The notes under the pieces: generated by a model | What the model was told of the DNA's origin: nothing | What the model saw: the letters and a program-made list of their open reading frames with translations, nothing else | Database searches by the model: none | Shown here: in pieces, positions 46,236-55,659 of the stretch | How positions within the stretch are numbered: the stretch's first letter is position 1 | Layout: the number at the start of each line of letters is the position of its first letter | Assembly: GCF_016598485.1 (NCBI RefSeq) | Contig: NZ_JAEMUW010000016.1 | Location: 110,635 to 174,634, forward strand | DNA: 64,000 nt | Origin: Micromonospora coerulea | Lineage (GTDB): Bacteria > Actinomycetota > Actinomycetes > Mycobacteriales > Micromonosporaceae | Direction of reading: 5' to 3' | Made by a program: the position numbers and the translations under genes

Positions 46236-48374
46236 GTGGCTGCCAACCGACCCGAGCTTCCCGCTCTCAACTGGTCCGACCTCGACCGCAGGGCCGTCGA
46301 CACGGTCCGCGTGCTGGCCATGGACGCCGTGGAGAAATCCGGCAACGGCCACCCGGGCACGGCGATGAGCCTGGCCCCGGCGGCGTACCTGCTCTTCAAC
46401 CGGGTCATGCGGCACAACCCGGCCGACCCGAACTGGCCCGGCCGCGACCGGTTCGTGCTCTCCGCGGGGCACTCCAGCCTGACCCTCTACATCCAGCTCT
46501 TCCTCTCCGGCTACCCGCTAGGCCTGGACGACCTCAAGGCGCTGCGGCAGTGGGCCTCCCTCACCCCCGGCCACCCGGAGCACGGGCACACCCCGGGAGT
46601 GGAGACCACCACCGGTCCGCTCGGCCAGGGCCTCGGCAACGCCGTCGGCATGGCGATGGCGGCCCGTCGCGAGCGTGGCCTCTTCGACCCGACGGCCGAG
46701 GCCGGCGAGTCGGTCTTCGACCACGACATCTGGTGCATCGCCTCCGACGGCGACATCGAGGAGGGCATCTCCCACGAGGTCAGCTCCCTCGCCGCCCACC
46801 AGCAGCTCGGCAACCTCACGGTGATCTACGACGACAACGAGATCTCCATCGAGGACGACACCCGGATCGCCAAGAGCGAGGACGTCGCGGCCCGCTACGA
46901 GGCGTACGGCTGGCACGTGCAGACCGTCGACTGGCGCCGCGGCGACGCCGACCAGGGCGACTACCACGAGGACGTGGACGCGCTGTACCAGGCGCTGGTG
47001 GCGGCCCGGGCCGAGACCGGCCGTCCCTCCTTCATCGCCCTGCGCACGATCATCGGCTGGCCCGCGCCCAACAAGAAGAACACCGGCAAGATCCACGGCT
47101 CGGCGCTCGGCGCCGACGAGGTGAAGGCCACCAAGGAGATCCTCGGCTTCGACCCGGAGAAGACCTTCGACGTCGCCGAGGAGGTACTCAAGCACACCCG
47201 CCAGGTGCTGGAGCGCGGCGCCGCGGCCCAGCAGACCTGGACTGCCGCGTACGACGCCTGGGCGGCCGCCAACCCGGAGCGCAAGGCGCTCTGGGACCGG
47301 ATGGCCGTCCGCAAGCTGCCCGAGGGCTGGACCGACGCGCTGCCCACCTTCCCCGCCGACGCCAAGGGCGTGGCCACCCGGGCCGCCTCCGGCAAGGTGC
47401 TGGAGGCCCTCGCGCCGGTGCTGCCGGAACTCTGGGGCGGCTCCGCCGACCTGGCGGAGAGCAACAACACCACCATGAAGGGCGAGCCGTCCTTCATCCC
47501 GGCGGTGCACGCCACCAAGGACTTCCCGGGCGACGAGTACGGCCGCACCCTGCACTTCGGCATCCGTGAGCACGCCATGGGCGCGATCCTCAACGGCATC
47601 GCCCTGCACGGCGGCACCCGCCCGTACGGCGGCACGTTCCTGGTGTTCAGCGACTACATGCGCCCGTCCGTCCGACTCGCCGCGCTGATGAAGCTGCCGG
47701 TCACCTACGTCTGGACGCACGACTCGATCGGCCTCGGCGAGGACGGCCCGACCCACCAGCCGGTGGAGCACCTGACCGCGCTGCGGGCCATCCCCGGCCT
47801 GGACGTGGTCCGCCCGGCCGACGCCAACGAGACCGCCTGGGCGTGGCGGCAGGCCCTGGAGCACACCGACCGGCCGACCGCGCTGGCGCTCAGCCGCCAG
47901 CCGCTGCCCACCCTCGACCGGGAGCAACTCGCCAGCGCGGAGGGCGTCACCAAGGGCGGCTACGTGCTGGCCGAGGCGTCCACCGGCAAGCCGCAGGTGA
48001 TCATCGTCGGCACGGGCTCCGAGGTGCAGCTCTGCCTGACTGCCCGGGAGCGGCTGGAGGCCGACGGCACCCCCACCCGGGTCGTCTCGATGCCCTGCCA
48101 GGAGTGGTTCTACGAGCAGGACGAGGCGTACCGGGAGTCGGTCCTGCCACGCGGGGTAAAGGCACGGGTGAGCGTGGAGGCGGGGATCGCGATGTCATGG
48201 CGCGGGGTCGTCGGCGACAGCGGCGAGAGCGTGAGCCTGGAGCACTACGGGGCGAGCGCTCCGCACACCGTGCTCTTCGAGCAGTTCGGGTTCACCCCCG
48301 ACCGGATCGTGGCCGCCGCGCACGCGGCGCTGACCCGGGTGGGCGACATCACCGGTTCTACGACCGGCAACTGA
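46236..48374 (+). CDS. tkt: Transketolase
   Basis: A 712-residue thiamine-diphosphate enzyme of the non-oxidative pentose phosphate pathway, moving two-carbon units between sugar phosphates. The N-terminal pyrophosphate domain has G-H-P-G, G-P-L-G-Q-G and the ThDP loop G-D-G-D-I-E-E-G-I (the DG...N motif, completed by D-D-N-E-I-S-I). The pyrimidine domain has the catalytic Glu in F-G-I-R-E-H-A-M, and the C-terminal domain is complete. The GTG start follows GAGGAG by 10 bases. It is the first gene of the tkt-tal-pgi-zwf-opcA-pgl cluster and divergent from ctaB. Confidence 0.97.
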   Translation: MAANRPELPALNWSDLDRRAVDTVRVLAMDAVEKSGNGHPGTAMSLAPAAYLLFNRVMRHNPADPNWPGRDRFVLSAGHSSLTLYIQLFLSGYPLGLDDLKALRQWASLTPGHPEHGHTPGVETTTGPLGQGLGNAVGMAMAARRERGLFDPTAEAGESVFDHDIWCIASDGDIEEGISHEVSSLAAHQQLGNLTVIYDDNEISIEDDTRIAKSEDVAARYEAYGWHVQTVDWRRGDADQGDYHEDVDALYQALVAARAETGRPSFIALRTIIGWPAPNKKNTGKIHGSALGADEVKATKEILGFDPEKTFDVAEEVLKHTRQVLERGAAAQQTWTAAYDAWAAANPERKALWDRMAVRKLPEGWTDALPTFPADAKGVATRAASGKVLEALAPVLPELWGGSADLAESNNTTMKGEPSFIPAVHATKDFPGDEYGRTLHFGIREHAMGAILNGIALHGGTRPYGGTFLVFSDYMRPSVRLAALMKLPVTYVWTHDSIGLGEDGPTHQPVEHLTALRAIPGLDVVRPADANETAWAWRQALEHTDRPTALALSRQPLPTLDREQLASAEGVTKGGYVLAEASTGKPQVIIVGTGSEVQLCLTARERLEADGTPTRVVSMPCQEWFYEQDEAYRESVLPRGVKARVSVEAGIAMSWRGVVGDSGESVSLEHYGASAPHTVLFEQFGFTPDRIVAAAHAALTRVGDITGSTTGN

Positions 48375-48390
48375 GGGGAGCGTGGACGGT

Positions 48391-49569
48391 ATGACGGACA
48401 GGCTGGGTGAGCTGAGCGCCGCGGGTGTGGCGATCTGGCTCGACGATCTTTCGAGGACGCGGCTGAGCTCAGGTGGGCTGGACCAGCTCCGCCGGGAGAA
48501 GCACCTGGTCGGGGTGACCTCCAACCCGACCATCTTCGCGAAGGCGATGAGCGCCGCGGACGAGTACAACTGGCAGCTGAAGGACCTCGCCACGCGTGGC
48601 CTGGAGGTCGAAGAGGCGGTCCGGATGCTCACCACGTACGACGTGCGGTGGGCCTGCGACGTGATGCGGCCGGCGTACGACGCGACCGCCGGGGTGGACG
48701 GCCGGGTCTCCCTCGAGGTGGACCCGCGGCTGGCCCACGAGACGGAGAAGACGGTCGCCGAGGCGAAGGGGTTGTGGTGGCTGGTCGACCGCCCCAACCT
48801 CTTCATCAAGATCCCGGCGACCGAGGCGGGGCTGCCGGCGATCACCGCGACCCTGGCCGAGGGGATCAGCGTCAACGTCACGCTGATCTTCGGGCTGGAC
48901 CGCTACTCGGCGGTGATGGACGCGTTCCTCGCCGGCCTGGAGCAGGCGAAGGCGAACGGCCACGACCTGTCCAAGATCGGCTCGGTCGCGTCGTTCTTCG
49001 TCTCCCGGGTCGACACCGAGGTCGACAAGCGGCTGGAGAAGATCGGCTCGGACGAGGCGAAGGCGCTGCGCGGCAAGGCCGCCATCGCCAACGCCAAGCT
49101 GGCGTACGAGCGCTACGGCAAGGTCTTCGCCTCCGACCGCTGGCAGGCCCTGGCCGACGCCGGCGCCCATCCGCAGCGCCCGCTGTGGGCGTCCACCTCG
49201 ACGAAGAACCCGGACTACCGGGACGTCATCTACGTCGAGGAGCTGATCGCCCCCGGCACGGTGAACACCATGCCGGAGTCGGTCATCCACGCGTACGCCG
49301 ACCACGGCGAGACCCGGGCCGACACCATCACCGGCTCGTACGACGAGGCCCGCAAGGTCTTCACCGACCTTGAGTCGGTCGGCGTGGACATGGCCGACGT
49401 GATCCTCACCCTCGAGCGCGAGGGCGTGGAGAAGTTCGAGGCGAGCTGGCTGGAGCTGCTCGACGGGGTGAAGAAGTCGCTGGCCGAGGCGGCGAAGGGC
49501 GCCGGCAAGCCGGGGCAGGCCGCCAAGGGCAGCGCGCGGGCCGCCGAGCAGGCCGGGGGCAACGCGTGA
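48391..49569 (+). CDS. tal: Transaldolase
   Basis: A 392-residue transaldolase of the long actinobacterial/cyanobacterial type that transfers a dihydroxyacetone unit from sedoheptulose 7-phosphate to glyceraldehyde 3-phosphate. The Schiff-base Lys lies in F-I-K-I-P-A-T near residue 140, with T-S-N-P-T-I-F-x-K-A near 45 and W-A-S-T-S-T-K-N-P near 270. The ATG at 48391 follows GAGGGGAG with 10-base spacing; a GTG at 48382 lies too close to it. The C-terminal 30 residues are Ala/Lys/Gly-rich. It is 16 bases after tkt. Confidence 0.96.
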   Translation: MTDRLGELSAAGVAIWLDDLSRTRLSSGGLDQLRREKHLVGVTSNPTIFAKAMSAADEYNWQLKDLATRGLEVEEAVRMLTTYDVRWACDVMRPAYDATAGVDGRVSLEVDPRLAHETEKTVAEAKGLWWLVDRPNLFIKIPATEAGLPAITATLAEGISVNVTLIFGLDRYSAVMDAFLAGLEQAKANGHDLSKIGSVASFFVSRVDTEVDKRLEKIGSDEAKALRGKAAIANAKLAYERYGKVFASDRWQALADAGAHPQRPLWASTSTKNPDYRDVIYVEELIAPGTVNTMPESVIHAYADHGETRADTITGSYDEARKVFTDLESVGVDMADVILTLEREGVEKFEASWLELLDGVKKSLAEAAKGAGKPGQAAKGSARAAEQAGGNA

Positions 49570-49636
49570 CGAACGGCGACGGACGCGTCCCGGGCCGGCC
49601 CGGGACGCGCCACTCCGTCCCCGCGGGGGTGGCGAG

Positions 49637-51283
49637 GTGAGCGATCTGCTGGCCGGCCCGGCGGACGCGTCCGCCGGGCTGGCCGTGTACGGCGCCGACC
49701 CGGTGGACCGGTCCGCGCCGGCGTCGGTGCGCGACGCCCTGGTGGCCCGGGGCGTCCCCGCCGCGCTGGCCGCGAAGGACCGCACCCTCTGGGGTCCGGA
49801 GGCGGAGGCGACGGCGAAGATCCGGCTGGGCTGGCTGGACACCCACCGGCGCAGTCGGGAACTCCTCCCCCAGCTCGCCGAGCTGACCGCGGAGCTGGAA
49901 GACCTCGACCACGTGGTGCTCGCCGGGATGGGCGGCTCGTCGCTCGCCCCGGAGGTGATCACCCGGACCCTGGGCCGGCCGCTGACCGTGCTGGACACCA
50001 CCGACCCGGGGCAGGTCCGGGCGGCGCTGGCCGACCGGCTGGAGCGGACCGTCGTGGTGATCTCCAGCAAGTCCGGCTTGACGGTCGAGACCGACAGCCA
50101 CCGGCGGGCCTACTGGCAGGCGTTCCTGAACGCCGGGATGACCGAGGCGGAAGCCGCCCGGCACTTCGTGGCGGTCACCGACCCGGGCTCCGCGCTGGCG
50201 CAGACCGCCGCCGAGATGGGCGTGGTCACCATCTTCGCCGATCCCGAGGTGGGCGGCCGGTACTCGGCGCTGACCGCATTCGGCCTGGTGCCGTCGGCGC
50301 TCGCCGGGGCCGAGGTGATGGAACTGCTCGACCAGGCCGAGGCGCTGGCCGGGTCGCTCGGCCGGGACCGGGACAACCCGGGCCTGGCACTGGGGGTCGC
50401 CCTCGCCGCGGCCGCCACCACCGGTCGCGACAAGGTCGCCCTGGTGCCGGACGGCACCGGCATCGACGGGCTGGGCGACTGGGTCGAGCAGCTGCTCGCC
50501 GAGTCGACCGGCAAGGCCGGCCTCGGCATCCTCCCGGTGGTGCTGGAGTCCCCGCAGGCGCCGGGCGCCACCGGCCCGGACGTGCTCACCGTCGCGTACG
50601 GCGGCGCGCTGGCCGCCGGGGACGTGCCCGGCGGCGGCGGCAGCCCGGACGTGGCGGTCAACGGACCGCTCGGCGCGCACTTCCTGACCTGGGAGTACGC
50701 CACCGCGATCGCCGGGGTGGTGCTCGGCGTCGACCCGTTCGACCAGCCGAACGTCGCCGAGAGCAAGGAGAACACCAACCGGATCCTGGCCGCCGGGGTA
50801 CCGGCGGAGACGCCGTCGTTCGTCGAGGGCGCGATCGAGGTGTACGCGCCGCCGGCCGCCCCGGGCGACCTGGTCGGCGCGCTGCGGTGGCTGCTGGACG
50901 GGCTGGGCGACGACGGGTACCTGGCGGTCATGGCGTACCTCGACCGGCAGGCCGACGCGGCGCTGGCCGGGCTGCGCCCGCTGCTCGCGGCGGCCGGCCG
51001 GCCGGTGACCTTCGGGTGGGGGCCGCGCTTCCTGCACTCGACCGGCCAGTACCACAAGGGTGGCCCCCAGGTCGGTAGGTACCTTCAGGTGACCGGTGCG
51101 GTCGCCGAGGACCTGCCGGTGCCGGGCCGCCCGTACACCTTCGGAGAGCTGCAGGCGGCCCAGGCCGCCGGCGACCGGCAGGCCCTGGCCGGCCGGCAGC
51201 GACCGGTGCTGCGGCTGCACCTGACCGAGCGGGCGACGGGCGTCGCCCAGCTGCTGGAAGCGGCCGGACGGACACGGACGTGA
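49637..51283 (+). CDS. pgi: Glucose-6-phosphate isomerase
   Basis: A 548-residue SIS-fold enzyme that interconverts glucose 6-phosphate and fructose 6-phosphate and so links glycolysis to the pentose phosphate genes around it. Sugar-phosphate contacts are visible in G-M-G-G-S-S near residue 95 and S-S-K-S-G near 152, and the C-terminal region has G-P-R-F-L-H-S-T-G-Q-Y-H-K-G-G-P near 465, the GPI signature region with its catalytic His and Lys. The GTG start is supported by position after tal (67-base gap). This is the divergent actinobacterial/cyanobacterial type often found beside tal. Confidence 0.94.
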   Translation: MSDLLAGPADASAGLAVYGADPVDRSAPASVRDALVARGVPAALAAKDRTLWGPEAEATAKIRLGWLDTHRRSRELLPQLAELTAELEDLDHVVLAGMGGSSLAPEVITRTLGRPLTVLDTTDPGQVRAALADRLERTVVVISSKSGLTVETDSHRRAYWQAFLNAGMTEAEAARHFVAVTDPGSALAQTAAEMGVVTIFADPEVGGRYSALTAFGLVPSALAGAEVMELLDQAEALAGSLGRDRDNPGLALGVALAAAATTGRDKVALVPDGTGIDGLGDWVEQLLAESTGKAGLGILPVVLESPQAPGATGPDVLTVAYGGALAAGDVPGGGGSPDVAVNGPLGAHFLTWEYATAIAGVVLGVDPFDQPNVAESKENTNRILAAGVPAETPSFVEGAIEVYAPPAAPGDLVGALRWLLDGLGDDGYLAVMAYLDRQADAALAGLRPLLAAAGRPVTFGWGPRFLHSTGQYHKGGPQVGRYLQVTGAVAEDLPVPGRPYTFGELQAAQAAGDRQALAGRQRPVLRLHLTERATGVAQLLEAAGRTRT

Positions 51284-51321
51284 CGATGAATGACGTGAAC
51301 CGAGCGGAGCGAGGAGGCGGC

Positions 51322-52836
51322 GTGAACCCGCTGCGCGACGCACAGGACCGGCGGCTGCCGCGGATCCCGGAGCCGTGCGCTTTGGTGATCTTCGGGGTGA
51401 CCGGGGACCTGGCCCGCAAGAAGCTGTTGCCGGCGGTCTACGACCTGGCCAACCGGGGTCTGCTGCCGCCCGGTTTCGTGGTCCTGGGCTTCGCCCGGCG
51501 GGACTGGGGTGACGGCGACTTCGAGTCGCTGGCCCACGAGGCGGCGAAGAAGCATGCCCGGACCCCGTGGCGGGAAGAGGTATGGGCGCGGCTGGCCGGC
51601 AACATCAAGTTCGTCGGCGGCTCGTTCGACGACGACGCCGCGTTCGACCAGCTCCACGCGTCGCTGGACGAGCTGCACGACACCCACGGCATCTCGGGCA
51701 ACGCCGCCTTCTACTTCTCCATCCCCCCGGCGGCCTTCCCGGTGGTGCTCAAGCAGCTGGCCCGCACCGGCATGGCCGACAACGCCAAGTCCGGCGGCTG
51801 GCGGCGGGTCGTGGTGGAGAAGCCGTTCGGCAACGACCTGCCCTCGGCGAAGTCACTCAACGACCTGGTCGACGACGTCTTCACCCGCCAGGACGTCTTC
51901 CGGATCGACCACTACCTGGGCAAGGAGACGGTCCAGAACATCCTCGCCCTGCGGTTCGCGAACAACCTCTTCGAGCCGCTGTGGAACTCCAAGTACGTCG
52001 ACTCGGTGCAGATCACCATGGCCGAGGACGTCGGCATCGGCACCCGCGCCGCCTTCTACGACACCGTCGGCACCGCCCGCGACGTGCTGCAGAACCACCT
52101 CCTGCAGCTCCTCGCCCTGGTCGCGATGGAGGAGCCGACCAGCTTCGACGCCGACGAGATCCGGACCGAGAAGCTCAAGGTGCTCAAGGCGATCACCGTG
52201 CCGCAGGACGTGGCCGCGGACACCGTCCGCGGCCAGTACCTGCCCGGCTGGGTCGGCGGCGAGCGGGCGGTCGGCTACCTGGAGGAGGAGGGCGTCCCGC
52301 CGGACTCCACCACCGAGACGTACGTGGCGGTCCGGCTGGGCATCCAGAACCGGCGGTGGGCCGGGGTGCCGTTCTACATCCGGGCCGGCAAGCGGCTGCC
52401 CCGGCGGGTCACCGAGGTGGCCATCATGTTCAAGAAGGCGCCGCACCTGCCGTTCAACCAGGCGGACATGGAGTCACTCGGCCCCAACCAGCTCGTCATC
52501 CGGGTCCAGCCCGACGAGGGCGTGGTGCTCAAGTTCGGCTCCAAGGTGCCCGGCACGACCATGGAGGTCCGCGACATCGCGATGGACTTCCAGTACGGCG
52601 AGGCGTTCACCGAGTCCAGCCCCGAGGCGTACGAGCGGCTGGTGCTGGACGTGCTGATCGGCGACCGGACGCTCTTCCCGGACGCCGCCGAGGTGGAGCA
52701 GAGCTGGCAGGTGGTGGACCCGCTGGAGCACGCCTGGGCGGGGACGAAGCCGGAGCCGTACCGGGCCGGTGAGTGGGGACCGCGGGCCGCCGACGAGATG
52801 CTGGCCCGCGAGGGCCGGGCCTGGCGGCGGGCATGA
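51322..52836 (+). CDS. zwf: Glucose-6-phosphate 1-dehydrogenase
   Basis: A 504-residue enzyme that oxidises glucose 6-phosphate to 6-phosphogluconolactone with NADP+. The Rossmann loop is G-V-T-G-D-L-A-R-K near residue 27, and the active site R-I-D-H-Y-L-G-K-E near 196 carries the catalytic His and Lys. The GTG at 51322 is preferred: GAGGAG lies 6 bases upstream and the protein then begins N-P-L-R-D-x-Q-D-R-R-L-P-R-I-P like other actinobacterial Zwf. GTG 51280 and ATG 51286 would add 14 and 12 residues. OpcA, its assembly partner, follows directly. Confidence 0.97.
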   Translation: MNPLRDAQDRRLPRIPEPCALVIFGVTGDLARKKLLPAVYDLANRGLLPPGFVVLGFARRDWGDGDFESLAHEAAKKHARTPWREEVWARLAGNIKFVGGSFDDDAAFDQLHASLDELHDTHGISGNAAFYFSIPPAAFPVVLKQLARTGMADNAKSGGWRRVVVEKPFGNDLPSAKSLNDLVDDVFTRQDVFRIDHYLGKETVQNILALRFANNLFEPLWNSKYVDSVQITMAEDVGIGTRAAFYDTVGTARDVLQNHLLQLLALVAMEEPTSFDADEIRTEKLKVLKAITVPQDVAADTVRGQYLPGWVGGERAVGYLEEEGVPPDSTTETYVAVRLGIQNRRWAGVPFYIRAGKRLPRRVTEVAIMFKKAPHLPFNQADMESLGPNQLVIRVQPDEGVVLKFGSKVPGTTMEVRDIAMDFQYGEAFTESSPEAYERLVLDVLIGDRTLFPDAAEVEQSWQVVDPLEHAWAGTKPEPYRAGEWGPRAADEMLAREGRAWRRA

Positions 52837-52858
52837 CCGAACAGAGCTGGAGGATCCG

Positions 52859-53875
52859 TTGATCGGGCTGTGGGACACCACCGGCAACGAGGTGGTCAAG
52901 GCGCTCGCCGCGGAGCGACGCAGCGCCGGCGGGGTGGCCAGCGGCATGGCGCTCACCCTGGTCGTGGTGGTGGACGAGAAGCGCGTCCGGGAGGCGGAGG
53001 CGGCGGCGACGATCGCCGCCGCGGCCCACCCGTGCCGGATCCTGGTGGTGGTCCGCTCGGACGTCGAGCGGGACCGCAACCGGTTGGACGCGGAGATCGT
53101 CGTCGGCGGCCGGCTCGGCCCGTGCGAGGCGGTGGTGACCCGGATGTACGGCCGGCTCGCCCTGCATGCCGAGTCGGTGGTCATGCCGCTGCTGGTGCCG
53201 GACGTGCCGGTGGTCACCTGGTGGCACGGCGAGCCGCCGGCCGAGATCGCCACCGACTTCCTCGGTGTGGTCGCCGACCGGCGGATCACCGACGCGGCGC
53301 AGGCCAGCGACCCGGTAGCCGCGCTGAAGCAGCGGGCCGCGGACTACGCCCCGGGCGACACCGACCTGGCCTGGACCCGGATCACCCCGTGGCGCACGCT
53401 GGTCGCCGGGGCGTTCGACACCACCCAGGCCCGGGTCACCGAGGCGACGGTCGTGGCGCCGCGGAGCGACCCGACGGCGGCCCTGATGCGCAGCTGGCTG
53501 GCCGCCCGGCTGGGCATCGACCCGGTCTGGGAGTACACCTCCCAGCACCCCCGGCTGCGGGAGGTGCAGCTGCGCTGCGCCAACGGCGATACGCTGACGC
53601 TCACCCGGGAGGACAACATCGCCATCTTCCGGGTTACCGGGCAGGAGGATCGGACCCTGCCGCTGGTCCGCCGGCCGCTCGGCGACGAGCTGGCCGAGGA
53701 GCTGCGCCGGCTCGACGCCGACCAGGTCTACGCCGAGGCGCTGGGGGCCATGGCCGGCCTGACCGGACTGGACCAGCGTCCCGCCACCCGGGTGCACGTG
53801 TGGAAGGATCCGGCGACCGCCCAGCGGGCCGAGGCCGGCGTCACCGCGCACGCCGGCACCAGCGCGACCCCCTGA
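52859..53875 (+). CDS. opcA: OpcA, glucose-6-phosphate dehydrogenase assembly protein
   Basis: A 338-residue OpcA protein, needed for full activity of Zwf in actinobacteria and cyanobacteria. It starts with the family signature I-G-L-W-D-T-T-G-N-E-V-V-K-A-L, contains P-D-V-P-V-V-T-W-W near residue 120, and ends with D-Q-V-Y-A-E-A-L and a short Ala/Thr tail. The start is an unusual TTG at 52859, supported by GGAGG 6 bases upstream and by the family N-terminus. It lies 22 bases after zwf, between zwf and pgl as in Streptomyces and Mycobacterium. Confidence 0.95.
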   Translation: MIGLWDTTGNEVVKALAAERRSAGGVASGMALTLVVVVDEKRVREAEAAATIAAAAHPCRILVVVRSDVERDRNRLDAEIVVGGRLGPCEAVVTRMYGRLALHAESVVMPLLVPDVPVVTWWHGEPPAEIATDFLGVVADRRITDAAQASDPVAALKQRAADYAPGDTDLAWTRITPWRTLVAGAFDTTQARVTEATVVAPRSDPTAALMRSWLAARLGIDPVWEYTSQHPRLREVQLRCANGDTLTLTREDNIAIFRVTGQEDRTLPLVRRPLGDELAEELRRLDADQVYAEALGAMAGLTGLDQRPATRVHVWKDPATAQRAEAGVTAHAGTSATP

Positions 53876-54006
53876 TCCGGTCCGCGTGGAGTGGGGCCGG
53901 CGCCGGCTCGCGCCACGCCGGCGGGCAGGCGCGACGGACGGGCCGACCGGCCCCCGGGCACACGAACAGGGACCGCGCGAGAGCGGTCGGGAAACGAAGG
54001 CACAAC

Positions 54007-54777
54007 ATGAGTGAGGCGAGTGTCGCCGTACATGCCGACGCCGACCTGCTGGCGCAGGCGGTGGCGGCCCGGTTGGTGGTGAAGCTGCTGGACGCGCAGG
54101 CGGACCGGGGCCAGGCGTCGGTGGTGCTGACCGGTGGGCGGATCGCCGCGGCGGTGTACCGGGCGGTGGCGGCGCTGCCGGCCCGGGACGCGGTGGACTG
54201 GGCCCGCGTCGACGTCTGGTGGGGTGACGAGCGGTTCCTGCCGGCCGGTGACCCGGAGCGCAACGAAACCCAGGCCCGGGCGGCACTGCTCGACGTCGTG
54301 CCGCTGGACCCGGCCCGGATCCACCCGATGCCGCCGTCGGACGGGCCGGCCGGCAACGACCCGGAGGCGGCCGCCGCCCGGTACGCCGAGGAGCTGGCCC
54401 GGGCCGCCCGGCCGGGGCACGCGGCGCTGCCCCACTTCGACGTGCTGATGCTCGGCGTCGGGGAGGACGGGCACGTCGCGTCGGTCTTCCCGGAGCACCC
54501 GGTGCACCACGACAACCGGCCGGTCAGCGCCGTCCGGGGCAGCCCCAAGCCGCCACCGGTGCGGACCACGCTCACCCTGCCGGCGATCAACACCGCCGAG
54601 GAGGTCTGGCTGGTGGCCAGCGGGGCCGACAAGTCCCGGGCGGTCGGCATGGCCCTGGCCGGGGCGGGGCCGGTGCAGCTGCCCGCGGCGGGCGTGCACG
54701 GCGTCGGTCGTACCCTCTGGTTGCTGGACCGGGCGGCGGCGGCCGAGGTGCCGCCGCGGCTGCGCAGCCTGCGCTGA
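54007..54777 (+). CDS. pgl: 6-Phosphogluconolactonase
   Basis: A 256-residue SIS-like hydrolase that opens 6-phosphogluconolactone made by Zwf. Family motifs are L-T-G-G-R near residue 40, W-W-G-D-E-R-F near 75, and G-V-G-E-D-G-H-V-A-S-V-F-P near 152, with the catalytic His. The start follows AACGAAGG. It is the last gene of the pentose phosphate cluster, 131 bases after opcA, and a hairpin terminator follows 12 bases after its stop. 6-Phosphogluconate dehydrogenase (gnd) is not in the window. Confidence 0.96.
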   Translation: MSEASVAVHADADLLAQAVAARLVVKLLDAQADRGQASVVLTGGRIAAAVYRAVAALPARDAVDWARVDVWWGDERFLPAGDPERNETQARAALLDVVPLDPARIHPMPPSDGPAGNDPEAAAARYAEELARAARPGHAALPHFDVLMLGVGEDGHVASVFPEHPVHHDNRPVSAVRGSPKPPPVRTTLTLPAINTAEEVWLVASGADKSRAVGMALAGAGPVQLPAAGVHGVGRTLWLLDRAAAAEVPPRLRSLR

Positions 54778-54789
54778 ACGACGGACGGC

Positions 54790-54818
54790 GAGTCCCGGTC
54801 CCGTGGGGGCCGGGGCTC
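54790..54818. terminator. Terminator after pgl
   Basis: A 13-bp stem (54790-54802 with 54806-54818, two G-T pairs when read on the plus strand) with a 3-base loop lies between the convergent pgl and rbpA genes and may serve both. Confidence 0.7.
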
Positions 54819-54825
54819 GCGCGTC

Positions 54826-55170
54826 TCAGCCGCCGCCGCGGCGCTGGCGCAGCGCGGCCAGGGCCTCGGCGAGGATGGCCTCGCCCTGCTCGGGGGTGCG
54901 CCGTTCCTTCACGTACGCCAGGTGGGACTTGTACGGCTCGGTCCGGGCCCGGCCCGGCGGGTTCTGCGCGTCCGGCCCGGCGGGCTGCCCGCAGCGCGGA
55001 CAGTCCCAGACCGGCGGCGCCTCCGCCTCGGCGGCGATGAGGATCTCCACCTGGTGGTCGTTGCGGCACCAGTAGGCGACCGCCCGGCGCGGGGCGGGCG
55101 CGGACCGCTCGGTCGGCCGCTCGGGCCTGGATCCGATCCGGGCGCCACGGATGACGTTGCCACTCGGCAC
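54826..55170 (-). CDS. rbpA: RbpA, RNA polymerase-binding transcription activator
   Basis: A 114-residue actinobacterial RbpA, which binds the principal sigma factor and core RNA polymerase and stabilises the open complex. The N-terminal tail starts S-G-N-V-I-R-G-A-R-I-G. The core has two Cys pairs, W-C-R-N-D-H and W-D-C-P-R-C-G (a degenerate zinc site, since the first site keeps one Cys and a His). The C-terminal sigma-interaction region contains P-Y-K-S-H-L-A-Y-V-K-E-R-R-T and E-A-I-L-A-E-A-L. It starts at GTG 55170. In several actinomycetes rbpA lies near secG and the glycolytic genes, as here. Confidence 0.95.
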   Translation of the reverse strand: MPSGNVIRGARIGSRPERPTERSAPAPRRAVAYWCRNDHQVEILIAAEAEAPPVWDCPRCGQPAGPDAQNPPGRARTEPYKSHLAYVKERRTPEQGEAILAEALAALRQRRGGG

Positions 55171-55240
55171 GGCTGCTCGCTCCTGTCGACGTCAGGGGAC
55201 CACCGCTCGGGCGGGCGGTGGGCGACGCGGTGCAGCGGAA

Positions 55241-55280
55241 AAAGAACTGCGCGCGGCCCGTCGTGACGGACCGCGCGCAG
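55241..55280 (-). terminator. Rho-independent terminator of the gap-pgk-tpiA-secG operon
   Basis: On the minus strand a long GC hairpin (10-bp outer stem 55247-55256 with 55271-55280, plus an inner 5-bp stem) is followed by TTCTTTTT. This is the most canonical intrinsic terminator in the window, 23 bases after the secG stop. Confidence 0.88.
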
Positions 55281-55303
55281 ATTGTACGACCAGACGGGCT
55301 CGC

Positions 55304-55564
55304 TCAGGCGCCGCTGCTCATCTGCAGCCGCAGCCACAGACCGATCCCGACGATGCACGCGAACCAGACGATGCCCACCAGAACGGTGTAGCGGTCGAGG
55401 TTCTTCTCGGCCACCGAGGAGCCGGCCAGGCTGGAGCTGACACCGCCGCCGAACATGCTCGACAACCCGCCGCCCTTACCTCGGTGCAGCAGGATCAGCA
55501 GGGTGAGCAGGATGCTCGTGATGATCAACAACACGATCAACGTGTACGCGAACGCGATCGGCAT
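55304..55564 (-). CDS. secG: SecG, preprotein translocase subunit
   Basis: An 86-residue SecG with two membrane helices (about residues 3-27 and 60-80) joined by the conserved loop H-R-G-K-G-G-G-L-S-S-M-F-G-G-G. It assists SecYEG-mediated export. The ATG at 55564 fits the family N-terminus; the frame is open 17 codons further upstream without homology. It lies after tpiA (95-base gap) as the last gene of the glycolytic operon, an arrangement common in actinobacteria and other Gram-positives. Confidence 0.94.
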   Translation of the reverse strand: MPIAFAYTLIVLLIITSILLTLLILLHRGKGGGLSSMFGGGVSSSLAGSSVAEKNLDRYTVLVGIVWFACIVGIGLWLRLQMSSGA

Positions 55565-55659
55565 GGCTGGGGTCAGTCCTCTCGTAGCGATCATCTGCCC
55601 GGGCAGGTCGGGCACGCGGCACCGGCCGGCGGACGGGCGGAGTCAAGAATAGCGAGCCG

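Noticed and set aside
51280..51321. An earlier start for zwf at GTG 51280 or ATG 51286
   Set aside because: The extra residues come from a GAGCGGAGCGAGGAG stretch that serves as the ribosome site for GTG 51322, and homologues begin at the later codon.
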